Shown here: positions 36,692-44,390 of the stretch, in pieces
Layout: each line of letters starts with the position of its first letter
How positions within the stretch are numbered: the stretch's first letter is position 1
DNA from: an uncultured Lachnospiraceae bacterium
GTDB lineage: Bacteria; Bacillota; Clostridia; Lachnospirales; Lachnospiraceae
Direction of reading: 5' to 3'
NCBI GenBank assembly: GCA_910580195.1
Contig: CAJTWA010000001.1
Coordinates: 130,646-194,645, forward strand
DNA: 64,000 bases
Program-made: the position numbers and the translations under genes
Notes under the pieces: model-generated
What the model was told of the DNA's origin: nothing
The model's database searches: none
The model's input: only the letters and a program-made list of their open reading frames with translations

Positions 36692-37273
36692 TTACAAATT
36701 TATCCTCTGAAACACATCATCCTTATCATCCTGCTCAATACAAAGATACCTCTTCGTAATCTGATAAGAAGAATGGTTAAAAATATCCATAATCAATGCC
36801 GGCTGCGTCCCATTTTTCCAAGCATGGTACCCAAAAGTCTTCCGCAGTGAATGGCAGCTCACATGCTCCGGCAAATGCGCATAGACAGCAGCCTTCTTAA
36901 TAATCCGGTACGCTTGGTACCTGCTGATTGGATACCCCTTCTTTTTCTGGCTCCCAAACAGGTAATCCGTCCCCTGCCCCGGCCTTTGCACCTGCCTTAA
37001 GGCCTCTAACGTTTCCCTTACCACATGGTTTAACGCAATCACGGCTTCTTTCCCCGTTTTCTGCTCAACCAAGTATAAATGGGAATGGTATCTCCCCATC
37101 CCCCAGTCATACACCATATCCCAAGTAATTTTCAAAATATCCCCAATCCGCAGCGCAGTGTTGAGCCCCAAAATAATCATGGCATAATTCCGCGGGTTCG
37201 GCTGCTGTGAAAGGTAATAATCCTTGAATTCTTCCAGCTGCTTCCGCTGCCGGATAGGCTGTGTCTTGCTCAT
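36692..37273 (-). CDS. Tyrosine site-specific recombinase (probable DNA invertase)
   Basis: 193 residues from ATG 37273 (AAAGGAGG eight bases upstream); an in-frame ATG at 37300 with GGAGGAATA is also possible. Short, core-only tyrosine recombinase: first catalytic Arg in GLNTALRIGDILKI, Lys in the beta hairpin (YLVEQKTGKEAVI), H-x-x-R in SCHSLRKTFGYHAW, His in IFNHSS and the nucleophile Tyr in TKRYLCI. No N-terminal arm-binding domain, as in small invertases and Xer-like resolvases. It lies within its own pair of inverted sites, so the natural reaction is inversion of 36261-37396. No good promoter is seen for it in the present orientation. Confidence 0.92.
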   Translation of the reverse strand: MSKTQPIRQRKQLEEFKDYYLSQQPNPRNYAMIILGLNTALRIGDILKITWDMVYDWGMGRYHSHLYLVEQKTGKEAVIALNHVVRETLEALRQVQRPGQGTDYLFGSQKKKGYPISRYQAYRIIKKAAVYAHLPEHVSCHSLRKTFGYHAWKNGTQPALIMDIFNHSSYQITKRYLCIEQDDKDDVFQRINL

Positions 37274-37367
37274 AGCAAATTCCTCCTTTTTTCTGTCCAT
37301 TCTATTCCTCCGCTGCCGAAAAGTCGACAAATTTTACCAATGGGAAGGTGGCGGCATAGCTGTGAAA

Positions 37368-37396
37368 ATGAAACCTTTGTGCGCAAAAGGTTGCAT
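37368..37396 (-). repeat. Right recombination site of the inverton
   Basis: Arms ATGAAACCTTT (37368-37378, one base different from the left site) and AAAGGTTGCAT (37386-37396), with spacer GTGCGCA (37379-37385), the reverse complement of the left spacer. Confidence 0.9.
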
Positions 37397-37418
37397 CACC
37401 AGTAAAGGAGGAAATCAA

Positions 37419-39992
37419 ATGAAGAGGAAGTATTTGGCAAAGAAACACATGGCAGTCCTGCTTTCCGCAGCATTAGCCGCAGGCAGCCTGTCCATGGCGC
37501 CCACAGGGTTTGCAGGCATGGCAACCGTGTATGCACAAGAGGGTACAGAGGAAGGCACGCAAGGCCCAGCCTTCCAGTTTGAAGCAGCTGGGGAAGAAGG
37601 GGCTTCAGATTTCAAATGGACAGCAGGCGAAAATGGCAGCGGCAGCCTTGCACTGGACATAGGGGCTGCACCTACCCTGAAAATCAAAGGGGAATTGGGC
37701 GAGGCACAGGTGGAATGGAAAAGCTCCGAAAGCGATAAGGATGAAAAAGAACAAATTATCAAGCTGGAGGACGCAGAAGGCGGCAAGAAAGTAACAGCGT
37801 TAAAGCCCGGCACTGCCACCATAACCGCAACTATCCCGGCAAAAGCAGAAGAGGCACAGCAGGCAGAGGAAGGCCAAGAAGCAGAGCCGCAGGCAGTGCT
37901 TACCTGTGAAGTAACCGTCCATGATTATTATCTGGCAGCTGGCGAAGGCACGGAACTGAATGAAGCAGGAGGGCTTACGCTTAACATCGGCGGCGAAGGC
38001 ATCCTTGCAATCCAGGGGAAAACAGAAGGCAAGACAGTAGAATGGAAGGCAGAAGGCGGGACAGAGGAAAACCCTGTAATCCAATTAAAGAATGAAGAGG
38101 AGCAGGCAGAAGGGCAGGAAACAGCAACCGTAAAAGCCGTAGCGCCCGGCACAGCAACAGTAACCGCAACGATTACAGAAACAGAACAGCAGCAGGAAGA
38201 AGGTTCCGGCGCACAGCCAGAGCCGACCGTCCTCACTTGTGAAGTGGAAGTAAAGGATTACCACTTAAGCGCAGAGGAGTTAGACCTGAAAATAGGCGGC
38301 ACACAGACCCTTACCGTCAACGGCGAACTCCCAGAAGGCGCAAAAGTTACATGGGCAAGCAAAGATGAAGAAGTAGCGTCTGTATCAGAAAGTGGGGAAG
38401 TAACAGCCCAAAAAGCAGGGGAAACAACCGTTACTGCAAGCATTTCCCAAGCAGAACAGGCAGAAGCAGGGGAAACAGAAGCGGAACCCATGAAAGTACT
38501 GGAATGTAAGGTCACCGTGGGGAATTACAGCCTTGCCCCGGCAGCCATGGAACTGGATTTGGATGAGCCAACTGCAACCCTTACTTTAACTGCAAAAGAG
38601 GAAGTGGATTTTGAAGGCGTAACTATTACCGCAGCAGGCAGCGACCCAGAAGTTGCATCTGTAGAAGAGGCCAAAGAGGCAGAAGCCGCAGAAGATGGGG
38701 AAGAAGAAACGCTCCCATCCAAGAAATTTACAGTGACAGCCAAGAAAGCAGGAGAAACTGCCATTACGGTATCCATCACAGGGGAAGGGGAAGAAGCAGC
38801 CACAGAAACCCATACCTGCACCGTAACCGTAAAAGAAAAAGCAGCTGCAAGCGTAACCATTTCCCCCAAAACTGCAACTGTAAAAGTAGGGAAAACGGTA
38901 ACTTTGTCAGCAGCCGTAGCGCCGGAAAACGCATCCAACAAAGACGTCACGTGGGCAACCTCTGACGCTGGCAAGGCAACGGTAGCAAACGGTGTCGTAA
39001 CAGGCGTTGCAGCAGGGGAAGTAACCATTACGGCAACCTCTGTTTCCGATGAAACCATCAAAGACACCTGCACCATAACCGTAGAAGCTGACAATACTGG
39101 TTCCGGCGATAACACAGGCGGGAATGGCAATGGCGGCAACGGAAATGGCAATGGCGGCAATACAGGCGGCAACGGGAATGGCAGCGGTGGAAATACAGGC
39201 GGCAATGGGAATGGAAACGGCACAGGCGGCAACGGCAGCACAAACAACAACCCAACAACCGTAACAGTAACCGGAATCACCCTGAATAAGACAAGCGTTT
39301 CCTTAAATAAAGGGAAAACCGTAGCGCTTATTGCAACCGTAGCGCCTGCAAACGCAACCAACAAAGCTGTAACATGGACAACCTCCAACAAAAAAGTAGC
39401 AACCGTTTCAAACGGCACGGTAAAAGCAGTGGCAAAAGGAAAAGCAACCATCACAGCCAAAGCTGGCGATAAGACTGCCACCTGCACCGTAACCGTAAAA
39501 GTCCCAGCTACAAAAGTAACCCTGAACACCAAGCAGGTTTACGTGGTAAAAGGCAAGAGCGTTACCGTAAAAGCAACCGCAGCCCCAGCCGATACCACCG
39601 ACAAAATCACATGGTCTACTTCCAATAAGAAAACAGCAACCGTAAAGAACGGCAAAATCACTGCAAAGAAAACCGGGAAAGCAACCATCACAGCCAAAGC
39701 CGGGAAGAAAAAAGCAACCCTGAAGGTAACCGTTGTATCCAAGGCAAAGAAGGCCACAAAAGTAACCTTGAACAAGAAAAAAGCAACCTTAAAGGTGAAG
39801 AAAACCCTTGCCTTGAAAGCAGCCATGAAGCCCCAAGCATCTACCGACACCCTGAAATGGAGCACTTCCAACAAAAAAGTGGCAAAGGTAGACAAATTCG
39901 GGACTGTGACCGCAGTGAAAAAAGGAAAAGCAACCATCACCGTAAAAACAACCAGCGGAAAGAAAGCAACCTGCAAAATCACAGTAAAGTAG
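37419..39992 (+). CDS. Secreted Big_2 (bacterial Ig-like) surface protein, predicted phase-variable
   Basis: 857 residues; AAAGGAGG at 37404-37411 before ATG 37419. Signal peptide of about 40 residues (KRKYLAKKH, then VLLSAALAAGSLSMAPTGFA, then VYAQ). Repeated Big_2-like domains follow: KIGGTQTLTVNGELPEGAKV, VKVGKTVTLSAAVAPENAS and LNKTSVSLNKGKTVALIATV. A Gly/Asn-rich linker (about 570-620) precedes Lys-rich C-terminal Big_2 copies. The N-terminal half is very acidic and the C-terminal half very basic. No LPXTG. Probably a cell-surface adhesin or spacer. No clear promoter precedes it in the present orientation, whereas inversion of the adjacent segment would supply one. Confidence 0.88.
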   Translation: MKRKYLAKKHMAVLLSAALAAGSLSMAPTGFAGMATVYAQEGTEEGTQGPAFQFEAAGEEGASDFKWTAGENGSGSLALDIGAAPTLKIKGELGEAQVEWKSSESDKDEKEQIIKLEDAEGGKKVTALKPGTATITATIPAKAEEAQQAEEGQEAEPQAVLTCEVTVHDYYLAAGEGTELNEAGGLTLNIGGEGILAIQGKTEGKTVEWKAEGGTEENPVIQLKNEEEQAEGQETATVKAVAPGTATVTATITETEQQQEEGSGAQPEPTVLTCEVEVKDYHLSAEELDLKIGGTQTLTVNGELPEGAKVTWASKDEEVASVSESGEVTAQKAGETTVTASISQAEQAEAGETEAEPMKVLECKVTVGNYSLAPAAMELDLDEPTATLTLTAKEEVDFEGVTITAAGSDPEVASVEEAKEAEAAEDGEEETLPSKKFTVTAKKAGETAITVSITGEGEEAATETHTCTVTVKEKAAASVTISPKTATVKVGKTVTLSAAVAPENASNKDVTWATSDAGKATVANGVVTGVAAGEVTITATSVSDETIKDTCTITVEADNTGSGDNTGGNGNGGNGNGNGGNTGGNGNGSGGNTGGNGNGNGTGGNGSTNNNPTTVTVTGITLNKTSVSLNKGKTVALIATVAPANATNKAVTWTTSNKKVATVSNGTVKAVAKGKATITAKAGDKTATCTVTVKVPATKVTLNTKQVYVVKGKSVTVKATAAPADTTDKITWSTSNKKTATVKNGKITAKKTGKATITAKAGKKKATLKVTVVSKAKKATKVTLNKKKATLKVKKTLALKAAMKPQASTDTLKWSTSNKKVAKVDKFGTVTAVKKGKATITVKTTSGKKATCKITVK

Positions 39993-39993
39993 G

Positions 39994-40338
39994 ATGGAAC
40001 TGGAAAAAGATTTCAATGCAAACGTAGGGGCACGGGTCCGCAAAGTGCGGGAGGCGCACCAGATGAGCCGGGAACAGTTCGGGAAACTATGCAGCATTTC
40101 CGACAGCTTCCTTGCAGCAGTGGAACGGGGCGAGAAAAGCATCACCTCCAAGACACTGTATAAAATCAGCGCCAACGCCCATGTATCCGTGGACTACCTG
40201 ATTTTTGGGGACGAAGGGGGCTGCCCGGCAGACATGGCCTTAGCCCTTCTCCGGGACATGGACAGCGCCCAGCAAGAAAGCGCCATGCGGATCCTCCGGG
40301 AATTCATGGCCGCGGTGCACCGCCCAGCCAGAACATGA
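39994..40338 (+). CDS. XRE-family regulator
   Basis: 114 residues. HTH_3 domain NVGARVRKVREAHQMSREQFGKLCSISDSFLAAVERG (residues 7-43, abbreviated use), then VSVDYLIFGDEGG as in small SinR-like regulators. The ATG is one base after the stop of the surface protein and has only a weak site (AAAGTAGG), so it is probably translated by coupling. If the surface gene is phase-variable, this regulator would switch with it and carry the ON/OFF state to other genes; that is inference. Confidence 0.85.
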   Translation: MELEKDFNANVGARVRKVREAHQMSREQFGKLCSISDSFLAAVERGEKSITSKTLYKISANAHVSVDYLIFGDEGGCPADMALALLRDMDSAQQESAMRILREFMAAVHRPART

Positions 40339-40373
40339 AAAAGGAACCGTATATGTATGAATGTCAAAAGCCT

Positions 40374-40402
40374 TTGCGCTAGGGCCAATCATTTGGTATA
40401 AT
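40374..40402 (+). promoter_or_regulatory. Promoter of the 40-residue gene
   Basis: TTGCGC (40374-40379), a 17-base spacer and TATAAT (40397-40402), 40 bases before the ATG. Confidence 0.75.
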
Positions 40403-40441
40403 AAAGTCACCCAAAAATAGCAAACAAAAGGCGGTGAGGAT

Positions 40442-40564
40442 ATGACTGGGAAGGAAATTGTGAACCTTATCCGGAAATTACGGGAAAAAGGCATGAGCAG
40501 TGACGAAATATTAGCCATTATTGAGTATGTGGAAACCCACGACCCCAAAGAGCAGGAACAGTAA
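40442..40564 (+). CDS. Small protein, 40 residues
   Basis: Short gene with its own promoter, ribosome site AAGGCGGTGAGG and terminator. The product begins MTGKEIVNLIRKLREKGMSS and continues DEILAIIEYVETHDPKEQEQ. It is charged and predicted to form two helices; the pattern IxxLRxKGMxxDEILxII resembles small helical proteins encoded near regulators. Function unknown. The complete transcription unit makes it very likely real. Confidence 0.75.
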   Translation: MTGKEIVNLIRKLREKGMSSDEILAIIEYVETHDPKEQEQ

Positions 40565-40576
40565 AAATATCCCAAA

Positions 40577-40625
40577 AAGCCGTAGGGCCTTTATTTGGAA
40601 AAAATAAGGGCCTTGCGGCTTTTCT
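40577..40625 (+). terminator. Terminator of the 40-residue gene
   Basis: A 20-bp stem (AAGCCGTAGGGCCTTTATTT, three G-U pairs on the other arm) is followed by TTTTCTGTTCTATTTTTT. Confidence 0.88.
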
Positions 40626-40645
40626 GTTCTATTTTTTGTAAATAT

Positions 40646-40687
40646 TTTACTAAATATATTGACTGTTTACTAAAAAGAATATATAAT
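40646..40687 (+). promoter_or_regulatory. galK promoter with two TTTACTAAA operators
   Basis: TTGACT (40659-40664), a 17-base spacer and TATAAT (40682-40687). TTTACTAAA sits upstream of -35 (40646-40654) and again between -35 and -10 (40666-40674), a repression layout. The same motif forms the palindrome at the LacI-family promoter. A MITE-like repeat lies between this promoter and galK. Confidence 0.75.
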
Positions 40688-40691
40688 ATCC

Positions 40692-40857
40692 CTAGAGCGT
40701 GTCTGAAAATTGCTTTCTGCAAGATGTTGGCCCAATTTGCACCAGGTTTTATGCTGAATTTCGGAGGTGCCGTGGGCTATATTGACGAAATTCAGCATGA
40801 AAGCTGGTGTGAAGTGGGGCGGCAGATTGCGGGAATGGATTTTCAGGCACACTCTGG
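40692..40857. mobile_element. MITE-like 166-bp inverted-repeat element
   Basis: Long imperfect inverted repeat: the left arm starts CTAGAGCGTGTCTGAAAA (40692-40709), the right arm ends with the complement of CCAGAGTGTGCCTGAAAA (40840-40857), and the inner arms ATGCTGAATTTC / GAAATTCAGCAT are perfect. No gene inside and no clear target duplication. A single related end occurs at 44243-44260. The following 40858-41045 has one hairpin (GAAATC/GATTTC then TTTTT, about 40893-40919) and nothing else. Confidence 0.7.
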
Positions 40858-41045
40858 ATAGCAGGGAAAGAACCAGGCATTTACCGGCAGAAATCCTTAC
40901 AGAAAAGATTTCGGTTTTTACATAATCAGAATTTTTACCGATCCCAAGTACAGCGCCGCAAAATGTTCCTTTACGTTAATGTTCCCTGCTGCATAAAACC
41001 ATAATAGCCAAAACGGCGCAAAATAGGAAAGGCAGGGGCAATGGC

Positions 41046-42332
41046 ATGAAAGACACAAGAGCATTATTGGAAGAATTTGCAGCAAACCAGCATCAGGCAC
41101 GCCTACAGGAAATATACGTGGACAAAGGGGTGCTGGGCTACCAGAACGGGCGTTACCAAGAAGCAATCCGCAAATATGAGGAACTGTATGGGGCAGGCGA
41201 AGTGGAATTGTACAGCGCGGCAGGCAGGAGCGAAGTAGGGGGCAACCACACGGATCACCAGCATGGGGAAGTGCTGGCAGCTTCCATCAACCTTGACGCC
41301 ATTGCAGTCGTAGGCAAAACAGGCGGGCAGGAAATCAAGCTTCTCTCAGACGGCTACCCCATGATTACCGTAGACCTCTCCCAACTGGAAAAACGGGAGG
41401 CAGAAGAAGGCACCTCCGCAGGCCTGATCCGCGGGATGGCCCATGGCCTTAAGAAGAACGGCCATGAAATCGGAGGGTTCCAGGCGTTTGTCACCAGCGA
41501 TGTGCTAAACGGCGCAGGCATGTCAAGCTCCGCAGCATTTGAGGTGCTTGTAGGCACCATCCTTTCCGGCCTTTACAATGGGATGTCCATTAGCCCGGTG
41601 GAAATCGCGCAGGTAGCCCAATATGCGGAAAATGTGTACTTCGGCAAGCCCTGCGGCCTGATGGACCAGATGGCATGTTCCGTTGGGGGCTTGATCCACA
41701 TTGATTTTGCAGATCCGGGGCAGCCCATCGTGGAAAAAGTAGACGTAGATTTTTCCGCATACGGCCACAGCCTCTGCATTACCGACACGAAAGGCTCCCA
41801 TGCAGATTTAACGGACGATTATGCGATGATTCCGCAGGAAATGAAGAAAGTAGCAGGGTTTTTCGGGAAAGAGTACCTGCGGGAAGTAGAGCCGGAAGAA
41901 TTTTACAAAAATATCCCCGGCATCCGCAAGGAGTGCGGCGACCGCCCAGTGCTGCGCGCATTGCATTTCTTTGAGGAAGATAAGCGGGTAAGGCAGGAAG
42001 TAGCTGCACTGCAGGACGGGGATTTCCAAGGGTTTTTGGATACCGTGCAGGCATCTGGGGATTCTTCCTTCAAATACCTCCAGAATATCTACACCAATAA
42101 AGACGTCCAAAACCAGAGCGTTTCCATGGGCCTTGCCTTAAGCAGCACCATCCTTCCCGGGCATGGCGTAAGCCGCGTCCACGGCGGCGGGTTTGCCGGG
42201 ACCATACAGGCGTTTGTGGCAGATGATTTTGTGGAGGAATACCGCCAAGCTTTGGATCACCTCTACGGCGAAGGCTCCTGCCACGTGCTGAAGGTACGCC
42301 CCTTTGGCGGGATTAAAGTATTAGAAGGGTAA
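41046..42332 (+). CDS. galK: Galactokinase
   Basis: 428 residues. Phosphorylates galactose to galactose-1-phosphate (Leloir pathway). GHMP kinase motifs: GRSEVGGNHTDHQHGEVLA (galactose site), GAGMSSSAAFEVLVG (ATP loop) and GVSRVHGGGFAGTIQAF. Longer than E. coli GalK (382) because of an N-terminal extension (about 40 residues) typical of the Lachnospiraceae form. Followed by galT in the usual order. The promoter at 40659 carries operator-like TTTACTAAA sites. The ribosome site before ATG 41046 is weak (AAGGCAGGGG). Confidence 0.94.
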   Translation: MKDTRALLEEFAANQHQARLQEIYVDKGVLGYQNGRYQEAIRKYEELYGAGEVELYSAAGRSEVGGNHTDHQHGEVLAASINLDAIAVVGKTGGQEIKLLSDGYPMITVDLSQLEKREAEEGTSAGLIRGMAHGLKKNGHEIGGFQAFVTSDVLNGAGMSSSAAFEVLVGTILSGLYNGMSISPVEIAQVAQYAENVYFGKPCGLMDQMACSVGGLIHIDFADPGQPIVEKVDVDFSAYGHSLCITDTKGSHADLTDDYAMIPQEMKKVAGFFGKEYLREVEPEEFYKNIPGIRKECGDRPVLRALHFFEEDKRVRQEVAALQDGDFQGFLDTVQASGDSSFKYLQNIYTNKDVQNQSVSMGLALSSTILPGHGVSRVHGGGFAGTIQAFVADDFVEEYRQALDHLYGEGSCHVLKVRPFGGIKVLEG

Positions 42333-42449
42333 TTCTGGGTTTTTCGGTATGCCCCGGAACACAGCAGCCCTAAAGCTGATAGGCTTATAGGGCAGTATTT
42401 TAAATTGCGTACTTAAGGGACAAGGAAAAAAGTCCGCAGCCACTGATAA

Positions 42450-42461
42450 ATTTACGTAAAT
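42450..42461. promoter_or_regulatory. Palindrome ATTTACGTAAAT before galT
   Basis: A 12-bp perfect palindrome 25 bases upstream of the galT start. It resembles LacI-type operators and the TTTACTAAA sites at galK. Role inferred. Confidence 0.4.
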
Positions 42462-42485
42462 ATTTATGGAAAGAGGGAATTTCTC

Positions 42486-43988
42486 ATGGTAAACGAAGCC
42501 ATTAAAAAATTAGTCTGCTACGGCTTAGAGCGGGGCCTGATTGGGGAAGAGGACGTCATCTTCACCACCAACCAACTGCTGGAAACCTTGCAGATAGAGG
42601 AATATGAAGAGCCAAAGGATACATATAAGGACGTAGAACTTGAGCCGGTCCTAAAAGAACTGTTGGACTATGCCTATGAAAGCGGCGTGCTGGAAGAAAA
42701 CGGCGTGGTATACCGTGATCTTTTGGATACCAAGCTGATGGCAAAGCTGATGCCAAGGCCCAGCGAAATTATTGGGCGGTTCTGGGACATTTACCATAAG
42801 GACGGCCCCAAGGCAGCCACCGATTTTTACTACCAGTTAAGCCAAGACAGCGACTATATCCGCCGCTACCGGATTGCAAAGGATGTAAAATGGAAATCCC
42901 AGACCCCCTATGGGGAGATGGACATTACCATCAACCTTTCCAAGCCGGAAAAAGACCCGAAAGCCATTGCCGCAGCCAAAAATGCAAAGCAGGCCGGCTA
43001 CCCCAAATGCCTCCTCTGCGTGGAAAATGAAGGGTATGCCGGGCGCATCAACCATCCTGCAAGGCAGAACCACCGGATTATCCCAGTGACAATCCAAGAC
43101 AGCCAGTGGGGGTTCCAGTATTCCCCTTATGTATACTACAATGAGCACTGCATCGTGTTCAATTCCCAGCATATCCCCATGAAAATTGAGCATGGGACCT
43201 TCTGCAAGCTGTTTGATTTTGTCAAGCAGTTCCCCCATTATATCGTGGGATCCAATGCAGATTTGCCTATTGTCGGGGGCTCTATCTTAAGCCACGACCA
43301 TTTCCAAGGGGGCAGCTACGAATTTGCCATGGCAAAAGCCCCGGTGGAGCGGGAATTTACCGTGAAAGGCTTTGAGGACGTGAAAGCAGGCATTGTGAAA
43401 TGGCCCATGTCCGTCATCCGCATTGCCAGCGAGGACACGGAGCGGCTCATTGCATTTGCAGACAAAGTACTGGCAGCATGGCGGGGGTATACGGATGAAG
43501 ATGCATTTATTTTTGCAGAAACAGACGGGGAGCCCCATAACACCATCACCCCCATTGCCAGAAAACGCGGGGAGTTGTTTGAGCTGGATTTGGTGCTGCG
43601 CAATAACATCACCACCGAGGAGCACCCCATGGGCGTGTACCATCCCCATGCGGAGCTGCACCACATCAAAAAAGAAAATATCGGCCTGATTGAAGTGATG
43701 GGCCTTGCCGTCCTCCCAGCCCGCTTAAAGGACGAAATGGAAACGCTGGCAGAGGCCATCGTAGCCAAAAAGGACATCCGCGCCGATGAAACCATCGCAA
43801 AACACGCAGACTGGGCAGAGGAATTCCTCCCCAGCTATCAGGAAGTTACAGAGGAAAATATTATGGGGATCCTGCAGAAGGAAATCGCGCTGGTATTCAG
43901 CAAAGTGCTGGAACATGCCGGGGTCTATAAGCGGGATGAGGCAGGGCAGAGAGCTTTTGATAAATTTGTGGAAAGCCTAAACCGGTAG
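42486..43988 (+). CDS. galT: UDP-glucose-hexose-1-phosphate uridylyltransferase (Firmicutes type)
   Basis: 500 residues. Converts galactose-1-phosphate and UDP-glucose to UDP-galactose and glucose-1-phosphate. The GalT2 (Gram-positive) family is ~490-500 residues, unlike the ~350-residue enterobacterial form. Seen: AGYPKCLLCVENEGYAGR, NHPARQNHRIIP and the HIT-like active site GGSILSHDHFQGG, plus HPMGVYHPHAELHHIKKENIGL (abbreviated). Pairs with galK 150 bases upstream. galE is not in the window. Terminator at 44013. Confidence 0.95.
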   Translation: MVNEAIKKLVCYGLERGLIGEEDVIFTTNQLLETLQIEEYEEPKDTYKDVELEPVLKELLDYAYESGVLEENGVVYRDLLDTKLMAKLMPRPSEIIGRFWDIYHKDGPKAATDFYYQLSQDSDYIRRYRIAKDVKWKSQTPYGEMDITINLSKPEKDPKAIAAAKNAKQAGYPKCLLCVENEGYAGRINHPARQNHRIIPVTIQDSQWGFQYSPYVYYNEHCIVFNSQHIPMKIEHGTFCKLFDFVKQFPHYIVGSNADLPIVGGSILSHDHFQGGSYEFAMAKAPVEREFTVKGFEDVKAGIVKWPMSVIRIASEDTERLIAFADKVLAAWRGYTDEDAFIFAETDGEPHNTITPIARKRGELFELDLVLRNNITTEEHPMGVYHPHAELHHIKKENIGLIEVMGLAVLPARLKDEMETLAEAIVAKKDIRADETIAKHADWAEEFLPSYQEVTEENIMGILQKEIALVFSKVLEHAGVYKRDEAGQRAFDKFVESLNR

Positions 43989-44012
43989 AAGGGCAGGGGC
44001 TGCACCATGTTT

Positions 44013-44052
44013 GGCAGGGCAGGGGAAGATAAGGCATCCTGCCCTGCCTTTT
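44013..44052 (+). terminator. Terminator of galT
   Basis: The stem GGCAGGGCAGG / CCTGCCCTGCC is followed by TTTTATA. Confidence 0.88.
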
Positions 44053-44242
44053 ATATGGATGAAAAAGTTAAGCTGGTTCCCATTTATGCCATTGTGGATA
44101 GCAGGAGGGGATATAAGAGCCTGATATAAGCGCATATTATTGCTGTGCGCGTTCCGGCCGGCCTTTCCTATGGAACCTTGGAATTTTTCTGGATACTGTT
44201 TCATCAATTCTTTTCTCTTTCCGCCTGCAGGTGCAGGCAGTG

Positions 44243-44382
44243 CCAGAGTGTGTTTGAAAATTAAAATCTGCACAAAATCCTGCGTGTAATAAATGAAAAT
44301 ATGAGGGAAAAACACAGATAGCAGGGACTGCATCATGTTAGGCAGGGCAGGGGAAGGCAAGATATCCTGCCCTGCTTTTCCA
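44243..44382. repeat. Solo MITE end and duplicated galT terminator segment
   Basis: 44243-44260 reads CCAGAGTGTGTTTGAAAA, like the ends of the element at 40692. 44322-44382 repeats the galT 3' region (GCAGGGACTGCATCATGTT, then GGCAGGGCAGG ... CCTGCCCTGC, TTTTCC). The rest of 44053-44242 holds no gene. Confidence 0.75.
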
Positions 44383-44390
44383 GAAAAAGA

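Larger units (their letters stand above)
36261..37396. mobile_element. Invertible DNA segment (inverton) with its own tyrosine recombinase
   Basis: Bounded by 29-bp sites in inverted orientation (36261-36289 and 37368-37396; 28 of 29 bases match). Each site has 11-bp arms (ATGCAACCTTT / AAAGGTTGCAT) around a 7-base spacer. The spacer is TGCGCAC on the left and its reverse complement GTGCGCA on the right, so recombination must invert rather than delete. Contents: an outward promoter near the left end, structured-element copy 5, a GC-rich tandem repeat and the recombinase gene. The ribosome site and start of a surface-protein gene lie 8 and 22 bases beyond the right site. Confidence 0.88.

Noticed and set aside
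37224..37418. 65-residue extension of the Big_2 surface protein into the inverton
   Set aside because: It overlaps the recombinase gene and the right crossover site; a strong ribosome site and signal peptide mark ATG 37419.
38525..39982. Long minus-strand frames of 147 and 335 residues opposite the Big_2 gene
   Set aside because: Shadow frames produced by the Lys/Ala/Thr/Val-rich repeats on the coding strand; no start signals and no domain.
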